NCBI GenBank assembly: GCA_020024265.1
Contig: JAHHTW010000001.1
Coordinates: 71,759-135,758 of the forward strand
DNA length: 64,000 nt
DNA from: Anaerotignum sp.
Lineage (GTDB): Bacteria; Bacillota; Clostridia; Lachnospirales; Anaerotignaceae
Direction of reading: 5' to 3'
The notes below the pieces were generated by a model. The model ran no database searches, was not told where the DNA came from, and saw only the letters and a list, made by a program, of their open reading frames with translations. A program made the translations under genes and the position numbers. Positions 8,746 to 17,563 of this stretch are shown here, piece after piece (position 1 is the first letter of the stretch; each line of letters begins with the position of its first letter).

Positions 8746-9759
8746 CTACTCTTTCGGTGTACGAATTTGTACCGGTACACGTACATATCTTGTTTCCTCC
8801 AAAATCCATTTTTCCGGCAGCTCTGCTCCTGTGCCAAGTGCGCACGCAATATCAAAAATCGCCTCTCCCTGTGCCTTTGCATTGCAGTCTACCGTTGCCC
8901 ACAGCTTCTTTTTTTGCAGTGCATCCAATCCGTTTGGTGTACCATCTATGCCAAAGATTGCCACCTGCATATCCGCTCTTTGCAAGGCGTCCGCTGCTCC
9001 CAATGCCATATCGTCATTGTTGCACAATACCAGCTCAATTTCATTGCCCATCTGCGTAATCCATTGTTCCATAACAGCATCTGCACGGCTGCGTATCCAA
9101 TCTGCGGTTTCCGTATCCAGCTTTTGCAGCTCCACACCTTCCTGCTCAATGGTTTGCAGTACATATTCCGAACGCAGTATGGTATCTTGATGCCCCATTT
9201 CACCCTCCAGCATGACATACTGCAAGATCCCATCACCGTTTTTATCCATCTGCTCTTTCGCATTCGCATAGCATTGCAGCACAGCCTCGCCCTGCTTGCG
9301 TGCAGTTTCTCTGGCATCCGTTCCCACATAGTATACCTGATCTCCACGCAAAATATCCTCTCGTACCGGTTCACGATTGAAAAAAACCAAAGGCACCTGC
9401 TTTCTCTGTGTCAAATCCACCACACCGGAAGCATCCGTACGATCTACCAAATTGACACATACTGCATCATAGCCCAAAGACAGATATTGCTCAATCTGCT
9501 CCTGCTGTATACGCTGTGAGCCATTTGCACGAGAAATATTCAGCGTAACCATGCATCCTGTTTCATTTTCATAGGCTGCTGCCTGTTCCTGCATTGCCGC
9601 AACCATACTATCTATAAATGTATCCTGTTCCGCATACAAGGAAACTCCAATTTTCAGCTCCTCTTTTTTCTGTACATGCGGTGTGCCAACCCACACCAAT
9701 GCCAGTCCTGTCAATACTGCACCGACTGCAACCATACCGATTTGTTTTTTTGCCTGCAT
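8746..9759 (-). CDS. Membrane-anchored sugar-binding protein, sensor type (second copy)
   Basis: A 337-residue protein resembling galactose-binding proteins: it keeps the order GVSLYAEQDTFIDSM, VNLVDRTDASGVVDL, FFNREPV, a DKNGDGILQYVMLEGE calcium-loop-like segment and NNDDMALGAADAL. Unlike MglB it has no lipobox cysteine; the N-terminus is a single hydrophobic segment (residues 8-27) that should stay as a membrane anchor. It is last in the operon regulator-kinase-binding protein-binding protein, five bases after the previous stop. The layout recalls clostridial XylFII-LytS systems, in which an anchored binding protein presents sugar status to the kinase. ATG at 9759 follows GAGGTG; an in-frame TTG at 9765 is less likely. 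Confidence 0.8.
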   Translation of the reverse strand: MQAKKQIGMVAVGAVLTGLALVWVGTPHVQKKEELKIGVSLYAEQDTFIDSMVAAMQEQAAAYENETGCMVTLNISRANGSQRIQQEQIEQYLSLGYDAVCVNLVDRTDASGVVDLTQRKQVPLVFFNREPVREDILRGDQVYYVGTDARETARKQGEAVLQCYANAKEQMDKNGDGILQYVMLEGEMGHQDTILRSEYVLQTIEQEGVELQKLDTETADWIRSRADAVMEQWITQMGNEIELVLCNNDDMALGAADALQRADMQVAIFGIDGTPNGLDALQKKKLWATVDCNAKAQGEAIFDIACALGTGAELPEKWILEETRYVRVPVQIRTPKE

Positions 9760-9770
9760 TTGCAATCACC

Positions 9771-10730
9771 TCATACAAAAGGAAATAAAATTGCTTCCTG
9801 ATCTTTGTCATATAAATTTTCACCAGTTACCCATATGATTTCGGATACCCACTCCTGTGCTTGCTGTTTGCCTGTTGTCAAAAGCGTTGTAAGTGTTTCT
9901 ATGCCAAAATACCCTGCTGCATAGGCATCCTCCACCATACAGCCATCAATATTGCCTTTTTCCAGCTGTTCTCTGACGATGCCGCTCCATCCCATGCCAT
10001 ACAAAGGCAATCTATAGCCACCCTGATCACAGGATTGCGCCAATGCTTCCAGCGCCTGCACCTCGCAGGATACCACCATATTGCCTCCCTGCGCCGCAAG
10101 ACCACTGACCAATGCCCGAGATTCTGTATAGTCAGAAAGCTCCACATGCCGTACCATGATACCGGCAGCAGGAAACAACTGATCCAAACGATTGTGCATA
10201 TCTCTCACCTGATCGCTGCATCCTTTTTTGGATACCAGCGTAACACTTTGTCCCTTATCCCGTGCTTCTGCAACCTTCTGCACCAAAAGCTCTGCTGCTT
10301 TCTGCGCATCATAATATGCCACTGCCTTGACACCCGGCTCCTCTACCATGGTGTCAAACAATACCACAGGTATATGCTTTGGGATGCGATCCAGTATGGT
10401 TTGTGCATTTTGGATGCTGCTGCATTGCAGGAAAATACCCTCACAGCCGCTGTCCAGCTCTCTTTGTACCAATGTTTGTATATCCACCTGCTGCGCCTGA
10501 TACTCTCTTTGATTTAAGAAATGCAAATCCGCATGATATGCCTGCGCTGCCTTCTTTGCGCCGGCACGCAGGTTTGCATTTGTACTGTCCTGCGAAAGAT
10601 CTACAATGACAGAAATATTTGATACATCTACCTTTTTTTCCTTCCAAATATAGTCTGTGGAAGAAATCAAAAACAACCCTGCCAAAATCATGACATCCAC
10701 AAAAAAGAACAGCTTTTTATTGATTTTCAT
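9771..10730 (-). CDS. Membrane-anchored periplasmic-binding-protein-like sensor (first copy)
   Basis: A 319-residue protein with an uncleaved-looking N-terminal membrane segment (FFFVDVMILAGLFLI, residues 8-22), no lipobox, and a periplasmic-binding-protein type 1 fold: DLSQDSTNANLRAGAKKAAQ, then GCEGIFLQCSSIQNA and VVLFDTMVEEPG. It is more divergent from MglB than the next gene and lacks the calcium-loop segment. Its ATG overlaps the kinase stop by four bases (ATGA), so the two are translationally coupled, which suggests a physical partnership. It is probably a ligand receptor for the kinase rather than a transporter subunit. Confidence 0.75.
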   Translation of the reverse strand: MKINKKLFFFVDVMILAGLFLISSTDYIWKEKKVDVSNISVIVDLSQDSTNANLRAGAKKAAQAYHADLHFLNQREYQAQQVDIQTLVQRELDSGCEGIFLQCSSIQNAQTILDRIPKHIPVVLFDTMVEEPGVKAVAYYDAQKAAELLVQKVAEARDKGQSVTLVSKKGCSDQVRDMHNRLDQLFPAAGIMVRHVELSDYTESRALVSGLAAQGGNMVVSCEVQALEALAQSCDQGGYRLPLYGMGWSGIVREQLEKGNIDGCMVEDAYAAGYFGIETLTTLLTTGKQQAQEWVSEIIWVTGENLYDKDQEAILFPFV

Positions 10731-12535
10731 GAAATCATCCCCCTTTGCTGCAAGCTTTCGTAAGCAATTGCAGGCAGATGAATTTCCACACAGGTTCCTT
10801 CATCCGGCTCAGAATGTATCCGCAAGCCATATGCTTCGCCAAAAACCAGCCGGATCCGCTCCTGAACATTCCGCAAACCAACACCAGAACCCTTTCCGCT
10901 CTGCACCACATCCCCCAAAAGCAACGCTTTGGCTCTCTCTTGTGTCATACCACATCCATTGTCTGTCACCGACAGCACAAGATCGCCGTCCACAATGCAG
11001 CTTTTCACCAAAAGCTCTCCATCATCATCCATAAACTCCATTGCATGATAAATGGCATTTTCCACCAAGGGCTGCAAAATGAGCTTAACTGTGCCCAGTT
11101 GCCTCGTTTCTTCCGCAATGGAAAAGGCATATGTAAATTTATGCTTAAAACGCATTTCCTGTATCATGAGATAATTGCGTACATGCTCCATTTCATCATC
11201 TACAGTAATGATGGTATCTCCACGGCTCAGACTGATACGGAAAAAGCGTGCCAATGCGGTCACTGCTTTCACAGCATCCTGACTGTTTTCGTTTTCAATC
11301 ATCCACACAATGACATCCAGTGTATTGTACAAAAAATGTGGATTGATTTGATTTTGCAGAATCATCAAATCGCTTTTTCGCTTCGCCTCATGCTCCTGTA
11401 CAATATCATCCATCAGCTGTTTGAGATTGGATTCCATCTTTTCAATTGCATTGGAAAGCATCTGTATTTCATACACGCCAGAGGATTGTATTTTAACATC
11501 CAATTCTCCCGCTTGTATCTTTTTTACAGCCCCCTCCAAGCGTTGTATGGGCGCTGTGACTTTCCTTGAAATATAAAAATTGATGACAAACATCACATTG
11601 ATAAAAAACAAGAGCAAAAACAATATAAAGCTTCGTGTTTTTCCGCTGTGCAAAGTCGGTGTTTCCTCATTGCATACCCCGACCATATTCCAGCCCATAT
11701 ACCCAATGGTTTTATGCAGGAATGTTTCCTGTGTTTGGCTGCTGCCTTCTTCTAACGATGTCATCAACAGGGGCAGTGTTTTTTCCTCCATTTTGCCTGC
11801 TGCAATCTGATCCTGCATGGGATGGTAGAGCAGGCTGCCTTCTTCTGATGCCAAATATACATAAGATCCTTCGCCCACCATAATATTTTGCATCAAATCC
11901 TCCAATACATCGTAACGAAGATTGACCAAAAGTATCCCTCGCTCCATATGATCTCCTATGGTCAGCTGTACCATACGGCTCATGGGAATCACACGGGTAT
12001 AGCCATCCCCCTCTGTCTGAAATGCACGAGAAATCTGTGGTGCGCCAAATTGTATATTCTCCTCTGCATGCATCATCGTCTGATACCATTTTTCCTCTTG
12101 CAATACATACCCGCTCCGCAAATGGCTGTTTGGCATGGAGCAAATCAGTTTTCCATCCATGCCAAACAAGGCAATGCTTTCCACCGCATCCTTATTCATT
12201 TCATAAATCAATCGAAAATCATCTGACACAGAGATTTCTTCCAAATCTACCCCTTTGATGACACGGTAATACAGCACATCTGACATTTTGATCATATTGC
12301 GAAAATGCATTGTAATCTGCTCGGATGCCGCTTCCATGCGTGCATCATTGCCCTCTCGCAATGTTTGCATGGAAATCGAAGAAAACCGATGATAAAACGA
12401 AATTCCCATCAAAAATGTTGCCACCATGGATGTCATGGTAAAGGAGATCCAAAGCAGTCTACGCAGTTCGATTTGCTTACCCTTTGCAAACAACAGCCGA
12501 TGTATATACGCCTTACCTTTTTGACAAATACGCAT
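10727..12535 (-). CDS. Sensor histidine kinase, YesM/LytS type
   Basis: A 602-residue membrane kinase. A first membrane segment (about residues 26-48), a 240-residue extracellular dCache-like domain, a second segment (about 288-310), a HAMP linker beginning SRKVTAPIQRLE, and a His_kinase domain with LQNQINPHFLYNTLD, whose His is the predicted phosphorylation site. The ATPase part has LVENAIYHAME, DNGCGM and GVGLRNVQERI. ATG at 12535 follows GAGGAAGG. It starts seven bases after the response regulator stop and overlaps the anchored binding protein by four bases. Likely stimulus is galactose or a related sugar through the binding proteins; this is inference from context. Confidence 0.9.
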   Translation of the reverse strand: MRICQKGKAYIHRLLFAKGKQIELRRLLWISFTMTSMVATFLMGISFYHRFSSISMQTLREGNDARMEAASEQITMHFRNMIKMSDVLYYRVIKGVDLEEISVSDDFRLIYEMNKDAVESIALFGMDGKLICSMPNSHLRSGYVLQEEKWYQTMMHAEENIQFGAPQISRAFQTEGDGYTRVIPMSRMVQLTIGDHMERGILLVNLRYDVLEDLMQNIMVGEGSYVYLASEEGSLLYHPMQDQIAAGKMEEKTLPLLMTSLEEGSSQTQETFLHKTIGYMGWNMVGVCNEETPTLHSGKTRSFILFLLLFFINVMFVINFYISRKVTAPIQRLEGAVKKIQAGELDVKIQSSGVYEIQMLSNAIEKMESNLKQLMDDIVQEHEAKRKSDLMILQNQINPHFLYNTLDVIVWMIENENSQDAVKAVTALARFFRISLSRGDTIITVDDEMEHVRNYLMIQEMRFKHKFTYAFSIAEETRQLGTVKLILQPLVENAIYHAMEFMDDDGELLVKSCIVDGDLVLSVTDNGCGMTQERAKALLLGDVVQSGKGSGVGLRNVQERIRLVFGEAYGLRIHSEPDEGTCVEIHLPAIAYESLQQRGMIS

Positions 12536-12542
12536 ACCTTCC

Positions 12543-14129
12543 TCACTTTCCTCGGAATTTATTCGGTGATACCCCAAACTTCTTTTTGAATACATATCCA
12601 AAATAATTGGGTTCATCATATCCGACCTTCGCCGCAATCTGATATGTTTTATCGTCTGTTTCTTTGAGCAGCATAGCCGCTTTTTCCATACGAATACCCG
12701 TCAAATACGAAATATAGCTTTCTCCCACTTCTTTTTTGAATACTGTAGAAAAATATGCGGTGCTGATATGCAGATAGCTGCATACCATCTCCAATGAAAA
12801 TGCAGAATTTGCATAATTTTCTGCTATGAAGCGTTTTGCCTTTTCAATCATATTATGTGTTGTACCAACCCGTTCCCGATACAGGCTGCCACTGATGGCA
12901 AAGCATACTTTGCACAGCCAGTCCTGCATTGCCTGCGCATCTTGTATATCGGTCAGCACCCCATTGTAGTCTGCATATTTACCAAATACAATTTTTTCAT
13001 CCAGACCGTTTTTTTGCACCACACGCAAAATAACACTCAATATATCAATGATATATGCCTGAACGCCTTTCGGCTTTGGCTGCTGTATGCGTCCGCAAAT
13101 GCTCTCCACACAGGATTGTATCATCTCCTCATCCCCAAATTTCAGGGCATGGCTCAATTCCTTTTCATCTTTTTCGTATAAATGTAAAATGGTGTCCTTT
13201 TTCGGCTCTACGTCCGCAATAAAAACGACATCCCCTGCCGTAGGGCTATATGCCACGGCTTCTCTTGCCTCGGCATAGCTTTTGGACAGTTCCTCAATAC
13301 GCTCAACAATACGACCAATGCCAACGACCAAAGAGCAATCCAATATTTTACGTGCTTCTCTGGATACCTCTCTAAAAAACATTGTCAATGCTTGTAATTC
13401 CTTCTCCTCCTGCATGGCAACAATGACACAAATACCGGAAGGACGCTGAAAACAATGATAGATTCCAAAATCCTTCAGTCGATCCTCCAAAAGCCCCTGT
13501 ACCGATACTGACAAAAGATTCCCGCTTTTCCATGTTGCATCCTCCCGATCCTGCGCTACCACCTTGGCTGCCACCCAACACCTTCCTTCTGATAGTGACA
13601 GTCCATATTCCTGCATCAACACAGGAACATCCGAAGGTTCTACTTCGCCCTTGACAAGATTGCTCAAAAACTTTTCTCGCAATATAGGTAAATTTTTACG
13701 AAAGATTTCCTGTAAATTTGTCAAATCTCTCAAACGCTGTATTTCTTCATCCAGTGTTTTGCGAATACGTTCCAAAATGCCCATCATCTCTGTTGCATTG
13801 ACGGGCTTTAGGATATATTCAATGATATTAAGCTGAATGGCTTTTTTCGCATACTCAAAATCATCATAGCCGGAAAACAGTACAATCTTAATCGACGGAC
13901 GCACCTTTTGCAGCTGCTCTGCAAGCTCCAGACCATCCATATACGGCATACGGATATCCGTCAATACCACATCCGGTTCAATCTGTTCTATTTTGTCCAT
14001 TGCATCCAAGCCGTTTTCCGCATCACCCACAACCTGAAATCCAACGGCAGACCAATCTATTTTTTTGATAATGCTGGTACGCACTTCTGCTTCATCATCT
14101 ACCAGCAATATTTTATATAACTCATTCAT
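12543..14129 (-). CDS. Response regulator with AraC-type DNA-binding domain (YesN family)
   Basis: 528 residues. Receiver domain at residues 1-120 with acidic pair DD at 11-12, phospho-acceptor Asp58 in VLTDIRMPYMDG, and Lys in YILKPVNATEM. A long middle region (about 130-420) is of the YesN type. The C-terminal 100 residues are an AraC helix-turn-helix pair ending in the signature KVGYDEPNYFGYVFKKKFGVSPNKFR. It is first in the sensor operon and 5.7 kb from mglB, its probable target. ATG follows AGGGGATG. Confidence 0.92.
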   Translation of the reverse strand: MNELYKILLVDDEAEVRTSIIKKIDWSAVGFQVVGDAENGLDAMDKIEQIEPDVVLTDIRMPYMDGLELAEQLQKVRPSIKIVLFSGYDDFEYAKKAIQLNIIEYILKPVNATEMMGILERIRKTLDEEIQRLRDLTNLQEIFRKNLPILREKFLSNLVKGEVEPSDVPVLMQEYGLSLSEGRCWVAAKVVAQDREDATWKSGNLLSVSVQGLLEDRLKDFGIYHCFQRPSGICVIVAMQEEKELQALTMFFREVSREARKILDCSLVVGIGRIVERIEELSKSYAEAREAVAYSPTAGDVVFIADVEPKKDTILHLYEKDEKELSHALKFGDEEMIQSCVESICGRIQQPKPKGVQAYIIDILSVILRVVQKNGLDEKIVFGKYADYNGVLTDIQDAQAMQDWLCKVCFAISGSLYRERVGTTHNMIEKAKRFIAENYANSAFSLEMVCSYLHISTAYFSTVFKKEVGESYISYLTGIRMEKAAMLLKETDDKTYQIAAKVGYDEPNYFGYVFKKKFGVSPNKFRGK

Positions 14130-14179
14130 ATTGTCATCCCCTGTATCACCTTTGACAGTGTTTGTATTGCTCTTTTTTC

Positions 14180-14188
14180 ATTATATCA
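14180..14188 (-). promoter_or_regulatory. Extended -10 promoter of the sensor operon
   Basis: The complement reads TGATATAAT about 50 bases upstream of the response regulator ATG: a perfect TATAAT at 14180-14185 with a TGn extension. The -35 is weak. Confidence 0.55.
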
Positions 14189-14235
14189 AAAACACAACCA
14201 TAGGAAAAGCCTCCCTTCCATTTCTCCTTTCCGAC

Positions 14236-14287
14236 ACAAAAAAAAGAAACGATGTTTCTGTTTTTTTACAGAAAAATCGTTTCTTTT
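14236..14287 (-). terminator. Terminator of the TPR membrane protein gene
   Basis: A 12-base perfect stem AAAAGAAACGAT / ATCGTTTCTTTT encloses a second small hairpin (TTTCTGT / ACAGAAA). On the complement strand it is followed by an eight-base T run. It lies 11 bases after the stop at 14298. Confidence 0.85.
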
Positions 14288-14297
14288 GCTCTCTTGT

Positions 14298-14957
14298 TTA
14301 CAATTTCTTGTGTATAAACTGTATTTCTGTTTTGCAGTCCTCTCTTTGCTCCAATTCAGGATGCTTCATCAAATAGGCTTTTGCTTCTTTTCGCTTCACA
14401 TCGGCAATCATTTGCAGTATCTGTAATATATCATAATATGCGCAAAGCCTTGGATTGTTTTTTGCGTTTTGAAAGTGCATTGCTTTCAATCTCAAAAGCT
14501 TACATGCCGCATCATTTTCCTCCAAATGAAACAGCGTCAAGCACAAATTGATGTAATACTGCTGTGCAGTATCCTCATTCAATCCCTTTTCCGGCACAGT
14601 CAGCAGCTTCTCCAGCGCTGTCTTGTATTCTCCCTGTGCCATATAGCCTGCGCCAATGTTATTCAAAAGCATTGCCATAACCACTCTGTTCTTTCTTCCC
14701 CTTTCCCGCAAGCAGCGCTCCATATATGCGGTATATTCCTTGGGATTGCTTTGCAAAAGCGGTTTCATTTCTTCTGTTTGCTTTGCCATTTGTTCCATCC
14801 ATCTGCGATTGAAAAAAATACTGGATACAAAAATAATCGCAATGACAATGCCATATATACCCCAGAAGCTTTCCCCCAGCATACCTGTTTGATGGAGCCA
14901 TACCATCCCAATCAAAACTGCCAGCAGTGCCAACCAATATATGATTTTTGACTTCAT
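14298..14957 (-). CDS. Membrane protein with TPR-like helices
   Basis: A 219-residue protein of unknown function. Two membrane segments lie at residues 5-20 and 29-46, then a soluble helical part with TPR-like pattern: NNIGAGYMAQGEYKTALEKL followed by YYINLCLTLFHLEENDAACK. The ATG at 14957 follows AAAGGAAG; longer in-frame extensions upstream have no ribosome site. It is a single-gene unit between the sensor operon and the divergent apbE. TPR modules bind other proteins; no partner can be read from the neighbours. Confidence 0.75.
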   Translation of the reverse strand: MKSKIIYWLALLAVLIGMVWLHQTGMLGESFWGIYGIVIAIIFVSSIFFNRRWMEQMAKQTEEMKPLLQSNPKEYTAYMERCLRERGRKNRVVMAMLLNNIGAGYMAQGEYKTALEKLLTVPEKGLNEDTAQQYYINLCLTLFHLEENDAACKLLRLKAMHFQNAKNNPRLCAYYDILQILQMIADVKRKEAKAYLMKHPELEQREDCKTEIQFIHKKL

Positions 14958-15073
14958 ATCATTTCTTCCTTTCCCTTGATTATTCACAGAATCACGCAGA
15001 AGAATACCATAGACAAGCCTTTTGTGCAAGTCTTTTCCCAAAAATATTTTATCAAAGTCATATACAATCATAT

Positions 15074-15102
15074 TTGACAGGCAGTTTATTGCCATGTACA
15101 AT
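15074..15102 (+). promoter_or_regulatory. Sigma-A promoter of apbE
   Basis: A consensus TTGACA (15074-15079) and TACAAT (15097-15102) with 17-base spacing. The spacer contains an inverted repeat GGCA / TGCC that could serve as an operator. The resulting 86-base leader has two short hairpins (GCTGT/ACAGC and GACG/CGTC) before the apbE ribosome site. Confidence 0.8.
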
Positions 15103-15194
15103 AAAAGAAAATAACAAAGCGCTGTCGCAAACAGCCAGAGGTCGAATGGGACGTTTTTGCGTCATTTCCTCATAATCAAAGGAGTTTTTTCAAT

Positions 15195-16244
15195 ATGCAG
15201 CATAAAAAAATCTTATTTCTTTTGCTTTGTGCTATTTTGACATTCAGCAGTTGTACCGCACAAAAGAAGCCGGAAAATGAACATTTTGCCACCACCTTTG
15301 CGATGGATACCATCATGGAAATGACCATCTATCACGAAAACGGGGAACAGCTTTTGACCGATGCAGAGCAGGAAATCCGCAGATTGGAGCGACTGTTTTC
15401 TGTCACTATGGAAAACAGCGAAATTTCTCAGCTCAATGAAAGCGCCGGCATTGCACCTGTGCATATTTCTGACGACACAATGCACATTTTGCAAACGGCA
15501 CAGCAAATTCATCAACAGACAAACGGCAACTATGATATGACGGTAGCACCCATTGTACAATTATGGGGCTTTACAAAAGACACACACCATGTACCTGAAC
15601 AAGAAGAAATTTCTCAGCTGCTTTCTTTGGTATGGGCAAATGGGGTACAGATTTCTGAAGATACCAAAACGGCATATCTCTCGAAAAGCGGTATGTCTGT
15701 GGATTTGGGTGGCATCGCAAAGGGATATACCTCCGATGCCGTGGCAGCGCTACTGAGGGACAAAGGTGTGACATCCGCACTGCTTTGGCTGGGTGGCAAT
15801 ATTTCACTCATCGGCAACAAACCGGATGGGACGCCTTGGAAAATTGCTGTGGAAAATCCCACAGATCCATCAGACTACGTTGGACTTTTGGAAGTCAGCG
15901 ATTGTTCCGTCATTACCTCCGGCGGCTACCAACGGTATTTTGAACAAGATGGCAAGCGCTATCACCATATCATTGATCCTGCGACGGGCTATCCCTCCCA
16001 AAGCGATTTGCTTTCTGTCACGATTGTGTCAAAAAACGGTACAAAAGCCGATGCACTGTCTACCGCTTTGTTTGTCATGGGATTGGAGGACGCACTGGCA
16101 TTCTGGCGACAAAACACTGATTTTGAAGCTGTTTTCGTAACCACAGACAATCGTGTGATTGCTACCGATGGATTGCGCAATTGCTTTACCTTTGAAGGAA
16201 TGGATAACGATTACACATATACCATTGCAGACAAAAGAGCATAA
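15195..16244 (+). CDS. apbE: FAD:protein FMN transferase (ApbE), lipoprotein
   Basis: Attaches FMN covalently to threonine or serine residues of extracytoplasmic redox proteins such as RnfG/RnfD. Signal peptide with lipobox FSSC and Cys at about residue 20 places it on the outer face of the membrane. Family motifs are ATTFAMDTIMEMTIY, VDLGGIAKGYTSDAV near residue 175, and HHIIDPATGYPSQSD near residue 262, with the late metal-site segment KADALSTALFVMG. Length 349 is normal. It is followed after 24 bases by a small membrane protein and lies on its own promoter. Its flavoprotein targets are outside this window. Confidence 0.95.
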   Translation: MQHKKILFLLLCAILTFSSCTAQKKPENEHFATTFAMDTIMEMTIYHENGEQLLTDAEQEIRRLERLFSVTMENSEISQLNESAGIAPVHISDDTMHILQTAQQIHQQTNGNYDMTVAPIVQLWGFTKDTHHVPEQEEISQLLSLVWANGVQISEDTKTAYLSKSGMSVDLGGIAKGYTSDAVAALLRDKGVTSALLWLGGNISLIGNKPDGTPWKIAVENPTDPSDYVGLLEVSDCSVITSGGYQRYFEQDGKRYHHIIDPATGYPSQSDLLSVTIVSKNGTKADALSTALFVMGLEDALAFWRQNTDFEAVFVTTDNRVIATDGLRNCFTFEGMDNDYTYTIADKRA

Positions 16245-16268
16245 TTACAAAAGAAAGGGTGGATTTCT

Positions 16269-16550
16269 ATGAAAAAGCTTTTGGGTGTTGTAAACAGCTA
16301 TGTATCGGATTTGGGGTTAGACAGCCTTACCATCATCAAGTTGGGAATTTCTTCCTTTGGCATCTTTCTTGGACTGATGCTGGGTAAGAAGCACACAAAA
16401 CCTACAACCATTGCCAGCATCTTTCTCATGCTTTTGAGTGCATTGTTGGTTGTTCCTGCTCTATACCAAAAATGCTGTGCGCTTTTCAAAAAGGAGCATT
16501 TGGAAGCGGAAGATGGCTTTGTGATGCGTATCGTTACAGAAGAAGAATAA
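16269..16550 (+). CDS. Small membrane protein, cotranscribed with apbE
   Basis: 93 residues with two membrane segments (about 23-40 and 47-66) joined by a short basic loop GKKHTKPT, and an acidic C-terminal tail. It looks like the small permease-phosphate-type proteins seen in Clostridia, but no function is known. ATG follows AAAGGGTGG and lies 24 bases after the apbE stop; a strong terminator follows. Confidence 0.7.
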   Translation: MKKLLGVVNSYVSDLGLDSLTIIKLGISSFGIFLGLMLGKKHTKPTTIASIFLMLLSALLVVPALYQKCCALFKKEHLEAEDGFVMRIVTEEE

Positions 16551-16556
16551 GCAGAA

Positions 16557-16600
16557 GGAAAAAACCGATTTTCTTGGATAGAGAAAATCGGTTTTTTTCG
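16557..16600. terminator. Bidirectional terminator between the apbE unit and rbgA
   Basis: A 12-base stem AACCGATTTTCT/AGAAAATCGGTT-type hairpin with a seven-base loop, with T runs on both strands, lies between convergent genes ending at 16550 (plus) and 16602 (minus). Confidence 0.85.
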
Positions 16601-16601
16601 T

Positions 16602-17546
16602 TTATTTTTTGCGTTTTTGGTATGCTGCCTTTCGTTCACGCTCAAGCTGTTTCTTTTGTTGTTCTCTTTCTTCCTTTTCTTGCAGCATGTCGGTAATATC
16701 CTCTGGAAGTTCCAATGTCAGTCGTCCCAGCTTTCCGCCTCTATATTCGTCCATCAATATTTTGGCTGCACGCTCCAAGTCGATTTCTCCGCCCTTGAGC
16801 ATAAAGCCCCTTGCCTGTCCAATCTGGCGCAACACCTCATGCGGCTGTGCAATGGTATCAAATGCTATCTGATAGCGTTTGCGGATACAATCTGGATCGA
16901 TCAGCATCATATGATTGAGAAAGGAGGTTGCCAATGTCTGTGCATCTAAAATGTCATCATTGATGGCACCGGTAAATGCCAGCTTCAAGCCTACCTGCTG
17001 ATCTTCAAATTTTGGCCACAAAATACCCGGCGTATCCAAAAGCTCAAAGTCTTTCTTTAGCTTAATCCACTGCTTCCCTCTTGTAACACCGGGTTTATCC
17101 CCTGTTTTGGCAGTCGTTTTTCCAACATATTGATTGATAAATGTGGACTTGCCCACATTGGGAATCCCTACAATCATGGCACGAATCGGCACATTGATGC
17201 GTCCTCTTGCTTTGAGCTTTTCGATTTTTTCCTTCATCAACGCACGTGCCGCATTGGTAACCTCAGACATACCGCTGCCCTTTCGTGCATTCATCTCTAT
17301 CACACAAAATCCCTGCTGCTCAAAATATTCTGTCCATATGGCAGTTGCTGCCGGATTTGCCAAGTCACTTTTATTCATCAAAAGAATACGATGTTTATTT
17401 TTTGCCAAGTCATCCAAGTCCGGATTTTTACTGCTATACGGAATTCTTGCATCAACCAATTCTATGACAATATCCACCAGAGAAATCGTTTCCTCCATCA
17501 TACGCCTTGTCTTTGTCATATGCCCTGGATACCACTGTATATGCAT
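16602..17546 (-). CDS. rbgA: Ribosome biogenesis GTPase A
   Basis: Circularly permuted GTPase that promotes late 50S subunit assembly. The G-motif order is permuted: G4 LLMNKSDL near residue 55, then G1 GIPNVGKSTF near residue 128, and G3 DTPGILWP near residue 172. N-terminus MHIQWYPGHMTKTRR is diagnostic of the YlqF/RbgA family. Length 314 is slightly longer than usual because of a basic tail. ATG follows AGGAGG. It lies 17 bases after lepB in the unit rplS-lepB-rbgA. Confidence 0.96.
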   Translation of the reverse strand: MHIQWYPGHMTKTRRMMEETISLVDIVIELVDARIPYSSKNPDLDDLAKNKHRILLMNKSDLANPAATAIWTEYFEQQGFCVIEMNARKGSGMSEVTNAARALMKEKIEKLKARGRINVPIRAMIVGIPNVGKSTFINQYVGKTTAKTGDKPGVTRGKQWIKLKKDFELLDTPGILWPKFEDQQVGLKLAFTGAINDDILDAQTLATSFLNHMMLIDPDCIRKRYQIAFDTIAQPHEVLRQIGQARGFMLKGGEIDLERAAKILMDEYRGGKLGRLTLELPEDITDMLQEKEEREQQKKQLERERKAAYQKRKK

Positions 17547-17563
17547 AAATACGCCTCCTATTC

